From Tachypleus tridentatus (Eukaryota; Arthropoda; Merostomata; Xiphosura; Limulidae), in contig NC_134837.1 of NCBI RefSeq assembly GCF_004210375.1, positions 155,165,310 through 155,229,309 of the forward strand: DNA of 64,000 nt, in the 5' to 3' direction. Numbering within the stretch: position 1 is the stretch's first letter; each line of letters opens with the position of its first letter. Below, in pieces: positions 22,337 through 35,700 of this stretch. The translations under genes were made by a program, and so were the position numbers. A model generated the notes under the pieces. The model ran no database searches. It worked only from the letters and a program-made list of their open reading frames with translations, and was not told the DNA's origin.

Positions 22337-22605
22337 GTTTTTTTGTTGTTTTTTGAATTTCGCACATAGTTACTCGAGGGCTATCTGTGCTAGCCGTCCC
22401 TAATTTAGCAGTGTAAGACTAGAGGGAAGGCAGCTAGTCATCACCACCCACCGCCAACTCTTGGGCTACTTATTTAGTTGATTGCCCGGCACATTATAAC
22501 GCCCCCACGGCTGAAAGGGCGAGCATGTTTGGCGCGACGGGGATGCAAACCCGCGACCCTCAGATTACGAGTCGCACGCCTTAACACGCTTGGCTATGCC
22601 GGGCC
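22337..22605 (-). mobile_element. SINE1, full length, with imperfect 14-bp TSD
   Basis: The inverted SINE1 ends at the head GGCCCGGCATAGCCAAGCG. TACCTATCAACAAT (22323-22336) and TACCTCTCAGCAAT (22606-22619) match at 12 of 14 bases. Confidence 0.9.
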
Positions 22606-23306
22606 TACCTCTCAGCAATAAATTTCTGTTAGAAAAGAGGCTACCTGCACTAGATATTTAAAGTTATTTTATCAATAATTAAACATTATCGTGGTATTTA
22701 AAATGGTAATTTGTGTATAAATACATGCTGGTGAATATCTCTGATGGCCAAGTGTAATTTGATTTTGGAAATGTTTGTCATATTACACAACCAAACGGAG
22801 CGAAATACTACAATATAAGTGCTTACAACCTAGTAGAGAGAATAATTTAAAATTACTCCAAATGCTACTAGAATTACATCCCTCGGTGTGGATTCCTGTA
22901 CTTGGTGAGGGGACCTCTCAGAGAAGATTCTGTACTATCTGTTAACCTCCTCTAGGATCTAAATATCCGCCCATGTATTTGCCACGTGTGGCAACCCGTG
23001 AATGGGAGGAGAGAATGCTGGTGGTTAAGGGATCTGACTCTAACGCACCACTTTGACTTTGAATTCCTGTAGACGGGCGGCCCCAAGGGGGCAATTGGCT
23101 GGTTCACACGGGCTAGGATCAACCGAGTACCAGTGGTGGACATTTTCAACAGGTGCTGTGGACATTGTGTTTGATGCTGGTGCTTAGGTATAGCGTTCAC
23201 GAAACCCTGGCGTTACTGCAGTGTCTTTATTTAGCATTGCAGTGCGTCCCCTCGTAGAGCTCCATGGTGAATGGGATCAGTGATCACTGGAATGTCTTTC
23301 TTTACT

Positions 23307-23723
23307 ATGGATCCCTCAAATCAAAATAAAATAGTGTAAAAACAGATCATAGATAAACGACCACGTCTTGAAGATTATGAACAGCAATCTTCAACATCTG
23401 TACCTCATTTTCTGACATTACACTCTTTGTCAGACAAATCTTTAAGGTAAATATCTCCATTTTCTATTCAGAAGGGACTAGAGGGACTTGCTGACTCTCA
23501 TATGTTAGTAAAAGAGCTTCGTTCTGGGGACATCTTGGTGAAAATATCCACTCCAAAACACAGTAAACTCCTCTTGCATTCAAAGGCCAAAGGGGACATA
23601 CCCATTGAGGTTACTTCCCATGTTACTTTGAATTCATCACGAGGAGCTAATGTTGAGAGGGATTTGAAGAACATCCCTGAGTCAGAGATCCTCGAGTCAG
23701 TCGTCGAGCATGACGTTTATTGA
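23307..23723 (+). pseudogene. LINE ORF1 (Gag-like) N-terminal fragment, copy 2
   Basis: The ATG at 23307 reads MDPSNQNKIV, then a stop, RPRLEDYEQQSSTSV and, in the 23502-23723 frame, LVKELRSGDILVKIS and PIEVTSHVTLNSSRGANV. The same segments occur in the long copy. In this family the protein binds the element RNA. The zinc knuckles are deleted here. Confidence 0.8.
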
Positions 23724-25310
23724 GCAGCCACCACAAATTGCTCTCAATCGTTTACTGAAGTGGACCACAGTAAACGGTTTACCTTTTCTCTCTCTAAAAT
23801 CGGTTGCATGCATTTATGCTTCCACTTAGGTATTCACCCTGATCCCAAGCTACGTCTTGGAGAAATTGTGTTTCTTGTGGCCCCCGAGGCAAAATTTTTG
23901 AGACTTATATTTGATTTCAAGCTCACTTACATTCCATATATCAAGCAGCTACACGTCAAGTGTCCTCTCTTCCACTTCTTGAGGAGTGGATCAATGTTCC
24001 ATGCTAAAGATCTATCACACTCTCATTTGATTGAATCTGGACTATGGGTCCATAGTCTACGGCTGTACCAGGACCATGGACTTGAAGATGTTGAACCCCA
24101 TTCACCATCAGGAGTTTCATCTCTGCACGGGGCTTTCCGCACTTCCCCAGTCCAGTTTGTACACCGAGTCTCATGAACTTCCTCTACACCTCTGCCGTTT
24201 GTAACTTCTCTATTGTGTACTTCTAAACGTCGATCCTTATCACAGCATCCCACCTGATATTATGTTTTTCTTCCTCAATGGGGCACTCTTTTTCAGAATA
24301 GACGGCCTGCCATTATTCCTTTTGGCCTTCGTATCCAGGTGTTGTTGGCTGAATTGGGTCTGTCCTTGGAAAACGTTGATGTTTCCACTGGTCAGCCCAA
24401 CTCATCATGGCTTATTACCATCCACAAAAGTGACCTTTATTTGAGTCATCTGAAGACGGATACTCCTGATTGGAAGTACCGTCTTTTATTTACTGAACAC
24501 CTTTCGAACCATCCTTCCGTTCCTATTTATATGGATGATTTGAAAGTAGGTGACTCTTTGGGCTCTGTCATGTTTTGTTGTGGTTCAATGGTTGCACACA
24601 TAATCCCCTCTACAGTTTCTGTGTTCAATGCCAAATTATACGCCATTTCTCTCGCTGTGGACCACGTAGAAACTATGCAGTACACAAATTGTACTATTCA
24701 TACCGATTCACTTAGGTTTCTACTGTCCCTGGAATCGCTTCACGTTAGTTTTCACCCTGTTCTTGTCGATATTCAAAACAACTTGCTCATTTTTCATCAT
24801 TCATTTCTTCTGGATACCGGGCCACGTTGGTATTTGCGGGAACGAGTTCGCTGACACTCCAGCTAAGTTCGTCTGCTCTCACGGCCGCCGTGCTTGTCCC
24901 ATATATGGACTGTGGTCCTGTATTCAAGGCTCGGCTTCCCTCCAGTTGAATTTGGACTTGGAGTGAGCAACATGATAACAAGCTTTTCCAGAACACACCT
25001 TCTGTTGTACTTTGGTTGTCTTGTTTCCGTTAGAATCGGAACTAACTAGGCTACGCATTAGTCACAGTTTTTTAACTCATCGTTTTCTTTTATTTGGGAC
25101 CAATATGCCGATTTGTGGTCTAAAGTCATAATAGCCCACATTTTACTGTCGTGCCCTCATTAAGACCGTGAGCAAAGGCGCAATTTTAGACATATTTTTA
25201 CCATGGGTTCATCCTTGATGTTGGACAGTGTCATTAGCGATGGTGATACTGTTCACTTCAGTTGTGTTTCTAAATTTTTAAAGACCATTGACCTTTTCAA
25301 TTCTATTTGA
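23724..25310 (+). pseudogene. LINE ORF2 C-terminal part with RNase H, copy 2
   Basis: After the deletion junction the reading gives RT thumb (GIHPDPKLRLGEIVFLV), then the linker (WLNWVCPWKTL, frameshifted). RNase H follows at 24339-24854 (VPIYMDDLKVGDSLGS, KLYAISLAVDHVE, TIHTDSLRFLLSLES). The last conserved part, FFWIPGHVGICGNEFADTPA, is frameshifted at about 24800-24860. The usual TDG of the first RNase H motif reads MDD. It is inactive because RT and endonuclease are absent and the frames are broken. Confidence 0.82.
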
Positions 25311-25694
25311 GTTTTTAATTCGAAAATTGGACTTTGATTTAACAGGATTTCATTTTATTTATTTTACTCTCTTTTTTAATTTTTTTACCGGTTGTTTGGC
25401 GCACATAGCTAAGTTGCTTTGTGCTAATAAACGCCAAAAAATTAACCAATTAGCATTACATTCAAGGACACAACCCTGAAAAGGCGAAAAGTGAATCATA
25501 ATACTATCAGTAGTATTAGACAGTTCCTAAATCATTAATTCAGGAGTGAGAAAGAGGTACAAAATGCACTCTTCAACGACCTAAAATTACATTGCCGAAC
25601 GTGAATGAACTGTTATTTACAATTTTGACAGAAAGCAAACAATTAACCGCGTTTTATGGACTACTTCCACTACTTCACTTTTTAACCTTGACGA

Positions 25695-25825
25695 TTTGTT
25701 TGGTTTTTTTTATTTATTACAAAACTACAGGAAGGGCTATCTCTGCTCTGCCTACCACGAGTATCTAAAACTTGGTTTCTAGCATTATAAAAAAGTAAAC
25801 ATACCGCTGTGTCACACTGGGTAGG
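25695..25825 (-). mobile_element. SINE2, degraded
   Basis: Inverted order of tail (TTTATTACAAAACTACAGGA), GGGCTATCTCTGCTCTGCC, a weak B box and the head (CCGCTGTGTCACACTGGG). Confidence 0.7.
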
Positions 25826-26582
25826 GAACAATCTTGAGGCCACGTTTTCTGTTTTTTGTTGTTGTTGTTCGACTTGGGGCATAGTAGTGGATAAAACAAA
25901 AAATACGCTGTCTATCTGACTAATAAATGAATATTTGCTGTAAATTTCTTAACAACACAAAACATATAGACATAGTTTGGCTGCCAATTTCGGTGTCAAT
26001 CCTTTAATTCGCACACTCAACCCCTGATTGACCACACTTTTTTTCAAATCTAAGGTATTTTTCATTAGATATAATAATTTTCGGTCACTACATACCAGCA
26101 AACCACAGTAAGTTAGAAAGTGACACACGATTGTAACCAACATTAGCTTTAAGATCGCAATCCTCTTATTCAGAACAAACTTATACTTTGCAGAACCAGC
26201 TAGATTATGTACGTTATATGGTTGCAGGTTTCCTCTCTAAAACAACTTACTATATTCCTTTTGGTAACACCACAGAATTTAGATTAACAATATTTTATCA
26301 TCACCTGCATGCGTTCAGTACAGCCGTATCTAACTCTAATGGCTTAAGTTAATATCGCGTGATGCTGAAATATCTGTAATTAGAATAATTTCACAAAATT
26401 TAATAAATTTGTGCTTAAAAGTTGGCAATGAATAACAACCGTCCACCATTATAATTCTTTTGAAGACTTGAGTTAGAAACCGCTAATCTAGTTTGCTTAT
26501 CCTAACCAATACTTATTTATCTACACGTGATTGTACCCCATAGTTTCGCTGCTATAAATTATCCATCTTTAATTCGAACGTT
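25826..26582. other. No gene seen
   Basis: AT-rich DNA with no recognisable element or coding resemblance. Confidence 0.4.
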
Positions 26583-26788
26583 TATTTTAGCAGTGTAAGA
26601 TTAGAGGGAAGGCAGCTAGTCATCACCACCCACCATCAACTCTTTAACCAACAAATAGTGGGATTGACCATCACCTAATAATGCCCACACAGCTGAAAGA
26701 GTAAGCATGTTGGGTGCAACTGTGATTCGAACCCACGACCCTCAGATTACGAGTCGAGCGCCATAGTCACCTGGCCATGACGGGCCTC
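26583..26788 (-). mobile_element. SINE1 lacking its 3' end
   Basis: The element runs from TTTAGCAGTGTAAGATTAG to the head GGCCCGTCATGGCCAGG. The tail module is missing, so this copy was broken after insertion. Its B box is intact (GGTTCGAATCAC when inverted). Confidence 0.88.
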
Positions 26789-29700
26789 CTTCGGGCATGA
26801 TCAAATACATCAATTGAAAGGGTTTAACACCTGAAATGAAAAGTGTAATGAGGTCTCATATCAGTCAAGAGACAAAGGAGATACGAGCTAAACATTTGTA
26901 TTTAAAAAAAGAAATTTAGAACCATTCTCTATAAGCCGCTATTTAATCTTTAGTTGAATATATTGAGGTACATGTCAAAAACAAAAATCAAGTTGTTTTT
27001 CGTTGTACATTCTTTGCAAACAAGACTTGTAATTTGGGGTGACACCATTAGGTCTTGAGCTTTAACTCTCACAGTCAAGACTAGAACGGATGTCAAATTT
27101 TTTAAGCAGCTAACACACAAACAAAAAAGTTGTAGACACATTTTATGCACTAGCTATAACATAGAAATACATGCAGAAGAAAGGCAAGACAGCAAATTAA
27201 ATTGCATGCTTTGTTTAATGGGGTCTAGTTCGAAGTAGTTTTTCTATTGTAAAGTAAAAAAAAAAGAGTGCCAGTCATTTTGTTTGGTCAAATTTAACTT
27301 GATAAAACTCTGCTTAAATTTCCTTGAAATCTGTTTTTATTGTGATACTTAGCATACACTTGGCCACTTACACTTCAGAATACATTCCAGATATTATAAA
27401 ACAAACTTCTCAAAACACTGTTGCAAATGTTGATTGGTACTTTGAATATTTAACTCTACATTTACAAGAAAAACATTTTATTCAGCAGTTTAAAACAGAG
27501 AAAGTATATCTTAAAGTACATCTGTTAACTAGAATCATAACACAGGCAATTCTGTAGTGGGAAAAAAGCCAGTCTTACGCTATGAGAACTATTCTAACAA
27601 ATATTATTTCTACAAGTTTGAACCTGGAATAATGGTACAGAAAATTATTATATTTGACATTTTGTGAAATATTCTAGCTATGTTCTTACCATTAAAAGCC
27701 CTAGTAAACAAAACATTTTAAACAAAGCATGTATAACTTAAGAATAATTGAACCTTTTTTATGAATTAGCTGTAAATACCCATTAATGAAACAAAAAACT
27801 GTATGAAGGACAATGTTAAATAACATCCACCTTCCTTTTCTTTCTTGTTGTTAAATCCCCAATAACCTCATTTGGTTCTCACTCAATACCTTGCTTTATG
27901 GAAGGTAATAACTGATTGATTTAACCAACTAAGTACCTGTGTCTTTAAATTCAAATCCAAAAGTCTATAATGAAGTAAAAATATTCCCTGTTTCAAGGTG
28001 TTTTTTATTTTCCTTCTTGGGCAAAAAACCTAAAACCAAATAGCCCATATACACTACTGGGCAGTCTCTACTTACATATAAAAAAATTCCTGTAACTGAT
28101 AACCAATCCACCCAACTTTGGGTGTGCAAGCCTAAAGTATATAAAAAGAGTGGAAATATGCCCTATTTTTGGGCTTTCTTCATTCCCTTTCTAGAAAAAA
28201 CTTCTGGAACAAAATAGCCCATGTACACCATTGTGCAATTTCCAGATATCAAAAATACAGTAATGAGCAGTCAATTCTACATGATAACCACACACATAAT
28301 GGATCATTTTTACAGAAATACAGAAAAATGTAAACAAGAATCATACATAAAGTTAAAAGTTCCAATACTACATTGTGATTTATTAGTTAACACAAATAAT
28401 CATTAAAGATAATATATGTTATATCACAAATCAAAGATGTTTTTCTTAAAATCTTAGGTCTTCAAAATATGAAAAATAATACATATTCTTTACAATTCCT
28501 TTGGGAAACTTATAAAATTATTTACTCAATACTTTTGTGAGGGGCAAAACAATTCTTTAATTTTACTATAAATATATATGTGCTGTTTTGGTTCAACAAA
28601 CCATTCACAGTAACCTTACACAAGCTTATTAAATTGACAAAACTTTAGCAAACAATACAGCAAGCTTAAATATACGTAAAAACTTAAACTGTTACATCTA
28701 GCTCTTTAGATCTTGAAGGCCCACTACAACTTACATATTATATTCTTGGGTTTATGTTAAAAACTACTTCTTATGTACCCAAAATCACACTTTTAGTAAT
28801 ACTGTTCACTTTACTACACATACAAATCTTAAAACATTACATTATTAACAATATGTAATTTTTTATATACATGTAAAACCCTGAACTGAAAAAAATCACA
28901 TCCTTAAGTTAACAATGAAAAACAAAAAAAGTAGATTATAATCTGATGAAATTAATTTTTTGAGGGTAGTTCATGTTTTAGAATTTTCATGTCCTTTTAC
29001 TGAATAATATTTTATATAACTTCTAAATATCTAATTTTGTAAATATAAATACTTAATTTGTGCAGCAATTAAGAGTGAATATGGATCTATGGCCCTTTGA
29101 GATACAAGTAAAAGAGATTACGGTGTGTATATAATTTTCTTATCCATCAAACCTGTGCAAATTATGTAGATTATGAAGTATTTCAGATATGTTACAAGTA
29201 AAATAAATGTGCTAATAGTAACTTTTGAAGTTAATACAAAACATTGTTGACACATTACAGTATTTTCCAATACTAAACATATCTCATCTTACAAGATCTT
29301 TCAGTGTTCTCATCTTTCATTTTACGTCCTATTTTTTCCAAATTTGATTTTCCTATTTCCCCTGATCATCGGTTTATTGCTATTCTGTTAACCTCCCATT
29401 TCTATGAAAAAATTAGCTTGTCACGTTCCTCAACGACTTCTTATCAATGGACGAACTATAAACTTTTTTTTTCTGGTATTTTCTGTCCTTACATTGACTC
29501 TCAGAGAATCATCATAGATATGTTGAGGAATTTTTGCCGATGCTCTTCAATTTCATCCATACTTTATCTTCAATTTTGGCCTTGCATACATGGTTTATTT
29601 GTTGGGACCTTCTAGGTAGTGACTTTATTTTGACAGGAATCATATTATTCTCAATATGTCTCAGGGTCTTACATCTTTCTCCTTTTCTGAGGCTTCATGC

Positions 29701-32527
29701 ATTTTCTGTAGTCTCTTACAATATTGAATCACAAATGATGTCAACCTGATGGCAGTCTACCCTTACAACCTTTATAGCTCATGTGTCTCTATTGGAAGCT
29801 CATAGGCTACCTGTCCCTCTTAACCCTTTCCATTTCTAGGTACTTCTTTTCATTGATTTTCTCAGTGAAATACTACCCATCTTCACTGGTGCTGGTAAAA
29901 ACCCTGAGGCTCTTTTGAAAGGTTTAGTTATCCAGTTTTTTTCCTCCTCTTTTCTCTCATTACCCATTTTCTTTCCTCCTCCTTGAGATCATGTGATATG
30001 CCTACATTTGTCAGAGGTGCTTCAAAATTTACTTTGCATTAAACAGTCGACCTGCTCACCATCTGTCTAGGGTATGACACCATCTGGAGTCATGTGTTTA
30101 CATCTTTTGCTTGGTGATAATATTGTGCTATATTATCTTTTTACTGTATGGTAGACATGAAAATAGAGAGAAGAAACATCAGAAGGAAGTTCCTCAGATT
30201 ATTTCTACATCTTTGTTCCATTATCTGTGGATTTAACTTTATTTTTACATTGAACTTGCATTAAATATGGAATAGTGTAGTTGTATTGTACACCTCTTGT
30301 CAGCCATGATGAGAACATGCTTAAAATAAATTCATAATATTTTGTTAGTAATAGTGGAATAAATTGGAAGCATGAAATAAATAATTCCTATGAACAGACC
30401 CATAGTTAAAATGTTGTGTTAGTTATTAGTTCTACGTGGCAATGCAACAGACTAATTTGCGAAAGGCATAGAATAATTTAATAGTTGGAACCTGCCATTT
30501 TCTTATATCAGGCCTACAGATGTAACACTGGTTTTATTCCTAATATATCTGTTTAAAAAAATTAAAAAAGAAATGGACACTTTTTACATACAAAAACAAG
30601 TCTCTTCATTCCACTCTTTACAAAGCCTATATACACGATTTATATACTGTTTTATGAACATACAGCTTTTGAAGGTTTATTTTTTTTACTTTTGCAGCAC
30701 TGTGTAACTCATGCCTACTATGTATATATTCTGTGAGAATGCAGATGTCTTATTCATAGCACTACTATTTTTACAACGAGATACCACAGTTCCCTTCCAA
30801 GAAGTGAGTTCAAATTCATGTTAAACACTAGGAATGAATTTGTGGAATAGACCAACAACTTCATAATATATATAGATCACATCTACCTTACTTCAATACA
30901 AACAAAACATGAGGAGGGTTGGAAAAATATACATATGCAAAAAATCAGATATTAAAGGCAATCACTACAACATTACTGCTGCCATGCCATACAGAAACTC
31001 ACTGCTAACATGTAATAAATGCTCATGAGCTTGTGGATGAATAAACAAAGAGACAAAATAGTTCATATACACGTGTATTTTAAAGTTGAATAAGATAGGT
31101 CTGAAAAAATTACTAACTCTCAAATTATCCAAGACACAGAATGAGCATTATTTATGCTTCATAAAGATATGTACCTTATCAGAGCAAAAAATAGATATGG
31201 CGGTCATTAACTTCTCTCCTCCTGCAAGTGGCTCAGTAATAAGCTTTTGGTATTATAGAACTAAACATTAGAGTTTGATATCGTGACAGAGATAGCTCTA
31301 TCTTGTTGTGCAACTTTGCACTTGACAACAAACAAGTAATCAAAAAATAAATGAATGTGCACTGCAACCTCTATTTAATAATCTTTTCTCTGTTGTGAAA
31401 TATTAAATTACTTCTTAACAGACTTCTTATGGAACTAAACTCAAAACTTTTCCATTTTAAAGGCTGTTTGTTTCTCCTAACAAAAAATAAATTACTTGTT
31501 ATTAGTTATAGGTTTGAACATATTTAGGAAGAGCTTTGAAAACAATGTTCTGCTAAAAAAAAAATCTTAGATCAAACTTAATATTTTCTCAATTATTCCA
31601 TTAATAAAATAACATGCATTAAAATATGTTATCAAGGAATATGAGCATAAAACAGAGAGCAACCCATATATATACTGTATTATGTATGAGCTAGAGTAAT
31701 TTAAAAAATGTACAAGTTAGATTTTCAGAAGATGTTAGTATATCACATGGTTTTGTTGTGGAACAGTCATTTTATTAATATGGATGATCTACGACAAAAG
31801 ACACGAATTGAAACTTGGAAATAGCTTAGTAACATTTTGGCTTAAAATTGTAAGAGATATAAAAATCTAAATAATGTTTAAAGAAATCAGTACAATACAC
31901 ATAGGTGTACAAATAATACATTACAAAACAGTTGCTATGACAATATTTGTAGAGGTAACAGATACTGTAACTATCATACAAGTGTAGGTATTTGGGCTAT
32001 CTACTGCTAAATATAAACACTAAGTTTTTTTATTTTTATTTTAGGAAGGAGTTGCATTTCTTTTCAACTAAAGGATAACTTTGCCCTAACCATAATACTC
32101 TATCCAGGTAATCTGTAAAACAAAAATGCAAACTCAAATGGTATAACAAATCATACATTTTTGGAATTAAATGTAACTCTTTCCATATAACAATCTTAAA
32201 TCCATAGCTTTATTAACCTCTACTAACAATCTTATCAACAATAAATATTACATATAAAACTCAAGTGAGTTGTACTTACCATTACAAACACTAAAATTAA
32301 CTTATAATATACACGCAACTTTGTACACAGTCTTCAAATATTAACAGATTTAAATACAGATAATCATATCGTTAGTATTCCAACCAGGTACCTTGTAATA
32401 ATGGTAAGGAGAATATAAAATATTTTTAAACATACAAAGCTGTTCCTTCATAAAGATGATAGTAAATCTGTAATCTTAACAGAAGCCTGGTTGTACACAC
32501 TAGCAGAAGACAACATATTCCATAAAG
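26789..32527. other. Repeat-poor 5.7 kb downstream of glycogenin; no gene seen
   Basis: No SINE, LINE or coding resemblance was found. Open frames at 29304-29615 and 29534-29749 lie in pyrimidine-rich DNA and match nothing I know. Several AATAAA signals occur on the minus strand (for example near 32030), so part of this may be glycogenin 3' UTR. The sequence alone does not fix its end. Confidence 0.4.
27976..28250. repeat. Two diverged units of about 100 bp, 174 bp apart
   Basis: The block around TAGCCCATATACACTACTGG (28041) recurs as TAGCCCATGTACACCATTGT (28215). The flanking AAATATTCCCTG and AAATATGCCCTA are at matching offsets. It is an old local duplication of unknown role. Confidence 0.6.
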
Positions 32528-32731
32528 TCATTTTAAACCATAGATCTTACTGTCCAATTTTTTACGAATATTTTCAAAACAATCTACACCCATGTAATCA
32601 ATCTGTCCCTTTTCCCATGCCTCCTGTCGAGAATTAAGATTCACAGCCATTGAATGGACTTGAAAAGCACTGGTTTTTCTTTCTTCTGGTAACTTAAGCT
32701 CTACCTTATCAAGATCATTTGAAGGGATATC
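32528..32731 (-). CDS. GYG: Glycogenin last coding exon: glycogen-synthase-binding tail
   Basis: Acceptor ATTGTTAG and stop TGA at 32530-32528. A non-conserved linker ([19 protein letters not shown]) leads to [20 protein letters not shown] and [14 protein letters not shown]. This corresponds to the conserved C-terminal helix by which glycogenin recruits glycogen synthase. Confidence 0.93.
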   Translation of the reverse strand, partial: DIPSNDLDKVELKLPEERKTSAFQVHSMAVNLNSRQEAWEKGQIDYMGVDCFENIRKKLDSKIYGLK

Positions 32732-35700
32732 CTAACAATAAAGAACATATATTAATTTTTAAACACTTTTGTGAAAACATATATATTATATAAATTGTTA
32801 ATTTGTGATAGTATGTTTAAGAATATACAAGCTTGATTTCTTTAGCAAGTAATTAATGACTAAAACTTTACTAAAATTAAGAAAGAATTATGCAAAAAAG
32901 GAAATAAAAATAAAAATGTTGAGTTGATTAGTCTTTGCTAACTCTCCATAACAGACATTTCAAGCCATAATGTTTGTAGATAACACAAACTAGAATATAT
33001 AAGCATACTTCAAATACCAGTTACTATTCAAATGCAACATTTTAGAACCATAGATGTTCATAGTATCACATTATCTTCACATTATATTTTTAATCAACCA
33101 AATAGAGTTTGGTAAAATATTTTCAAAGACACCATAATATTCTGATGTATACTATTTTAAAACATGAAAGAGTACACACACATTTGGAATACATATCCAA
33201 ACAGTTCATACAAAAAAAAAGTCTTAAACTAATTACTCTTTTCATATTTGTCAATCCAAATACCAAAGATAAAACAACAAAATATGTTTGAGAGCATAGC
33301 ACACTGCACATGAAAAGTTGATAGTGATTTAGCATAAGCTAAAAAAAACAGTAACTAATTTACAACACACTGTTCACCCTAATTAGAGGCCAATAACTGC
33401 ACTGTTATGGTCTTTTAAAAATTTAATCTTACATTTATTCAAAACATGTTGCAGTCAGAAACATTACTGACAATATTCTACTTTTAGAAACTAGTTCAGT
33501 CATGCTCTGCAGTGCTTACAGGCTATACAAAATTCCAGTTAACTCTAAATGAACAAGTATGCTTAAAAACTGGTGTTGTACACACAGTATACTATTCAAG
33601 TATTCTGCTACAAACTCAAACAAAAATAGTACTTTTCAACCAAAACCACACTAATAATCATGTAACAAACTTCAGAAATATATGCCTGTAGTTAGCTTCA
33701 TTCTTTGAATAAAATAAAATTTTTATATAAAAAGTTCATTGAATAACTAAGCTGCTACTCTATAGCAACATTCACTTGAGTCAAGATACTAATGGGAAAA
33801 AAAATGTTTTCAAATTTTTACTGTCATCATGGCTCTGGTTAAAAATAATTTCATCACCTAGTGCAAAATAAATTTCTTTTAGTGAATTGGTAAAATTGCT
33901 TTGAAAGTACCTTGGTGTTATCTTTGAAGAATCAGATAAATAAAAGATCTTATCTTAAAAAAAAAAAAAACTCTCAAAAACTTTGTTTTAGTACAGCTCA
34001 AAGCAATAATTCCTACAGATATAACAAGTTCTACACCATAAAGTAACACTTGCCAATTAAATATAACTTTGTGTTTATTAAAAATATTTTGTGAATTGAC
34101 AAAAAACAATACACAAACATCATAAACTTAATCTAAAGGTTCATCAGGTAATTGTAACATGTATCCACTTGTGAAATTTTGGCTTTGTAATTAGATTAGA
34201 TTTTCTATTATGCCCAAATTATTTTTAAGACATTTCCACTTATTAATAACTATTTAAGTAATAAGATAATCTTTTAAAACAATTTTTTCACAATAAAAAA
34301 GGCTACATATAGTTTTGAGTATTTGTGGTTGAACAAACAATGTGATGAAGGTTTTAAAAAAATCTTCAAAAATATATATCCATGAGTATTCAGCAACACT
34401 CCAACCTCAAAAGACAGGATCACTAAATAAGTATCATATATAAAAAAAACCTATCCCCTGTTACATTTTTCAAAAGTTTTAATATAGTAAATTTCCTAGG
34501 AATATATACTAATTTTCAAGAAAATTTCTCTAATAAAGGTGTATTATTACAAAAAAATATTAGTTGTATACACTGTTTTGCGTATGTTAAAAAAGTTATC
34601 TATATAGAAGAAAAATCAGAATTAAAAACAATTTATACTCTTTTATTAAATTTATATAGTATACTTTAACTTCAGATATTCATGAAGAGTCTTGGAAGTA
34701 AAAAGGTGTTAGTGATTTTATGTCAGCATAGAGAATTTTTCTTTACAACACACAACATTACTTTTTATCAATTACGTAACTATTGAAAAAAATTAACTTT
34801 ATTAGAAGACACTGAAACAGAGAAGATATAAAAAACAACAATATATGTTTAATCAGCTATTATGATATTACTTAAAGTTACCTGATGTGGCCATACATAT
34901 GACAGAAACAAATCCCACCAATACTGAAGGTGATCACAATAATATTGGCTGTGACGTGGTTTTACAATCTTCCCCTCGCTGACTTTGTACATCCAAGGTT
35001 TCATTTCACCCAGAAAATGGACGATTTTTACCTCATTACCAAACCTAAAGAACAATAAAAAATATTGTCCTTTCTCCTCATTTTGAACATCTCTTCAGAA
35101 CTTAAACTTTCCTTTACAATTTTCATTACTGTTGCATGTTCTTAAATATTAAAAATCCAAAAATTGTAATACAGTAGAATCAATGTAAAGTTTACAAATT
35201 CTGAACAATTCAACAAAAAGAAAATTATTACTTTACAAACAGTATTTCACACCCACAATAATATACAACTTACCCAAAAGCTGATGAATGGATAGAAAAA
35301 TGTGAAAGTTATAAAATAAAGAAATTAGGTTTATCAAGATAAATCACCTCAGAAAACTAAGTCTGTATTTTATTGTCTTAACAATGTTTAAATCAAATGA
35401 TCTTTTTTTTTAAGCCTTACACAAGTAAATCATTTAATGACAAACCACAAGGACATTTTGAAAAGAAACAAAATAGTGATAAAAATGTAAACCTGAAGAA
35501 AAGTTCTGATGACCACAACTTTCACAATAAAAATTATTAAAATTAAAAAGTAGTCAACAAAAATAATTTAAAAAACACTGAAAGAAATATCTTAAAGAAT
35601 TTTAAAGGAAATAAATGAAATCTATTCTAAAAATTATAAAAAGCTGAACTTTTGATTAATGCCAAAAGAACTTAAACAATTCACTATGAAAATAATTTAT

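Larger units (their letters stand above)
22880..25449 (+). mobile_element. LINE copy 2, both ends present, EN and RT deleted
   Basis: It begins CCCTCGGTGTGGATTCCTGT, the same 5' end as the full-length copy at 61885, and ends GCTTTGTGCTAATAAACGCC with an ACCAA-type tail. CTAGAATTACAT (22868-22879) and TTAGCATTACAT (25450-25461) are the likely target copies, with two mismatches. A large internal deletion joins the ORF1 N-terminal half (about 23723) straight to the end of RT (about 23735). It carries 5' UTR, half of Gag, RT thumb, RNase H and 3' UTR. Confidence 0.88.

Noticed and set aside
29304..29749. 103- and 71-codon frames, considered as a transposon ORF
   Set aside because: The sequence is pyrimidine-rich, which explains the open frames and their Phe/Leu/Ser content. 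No motif was found.
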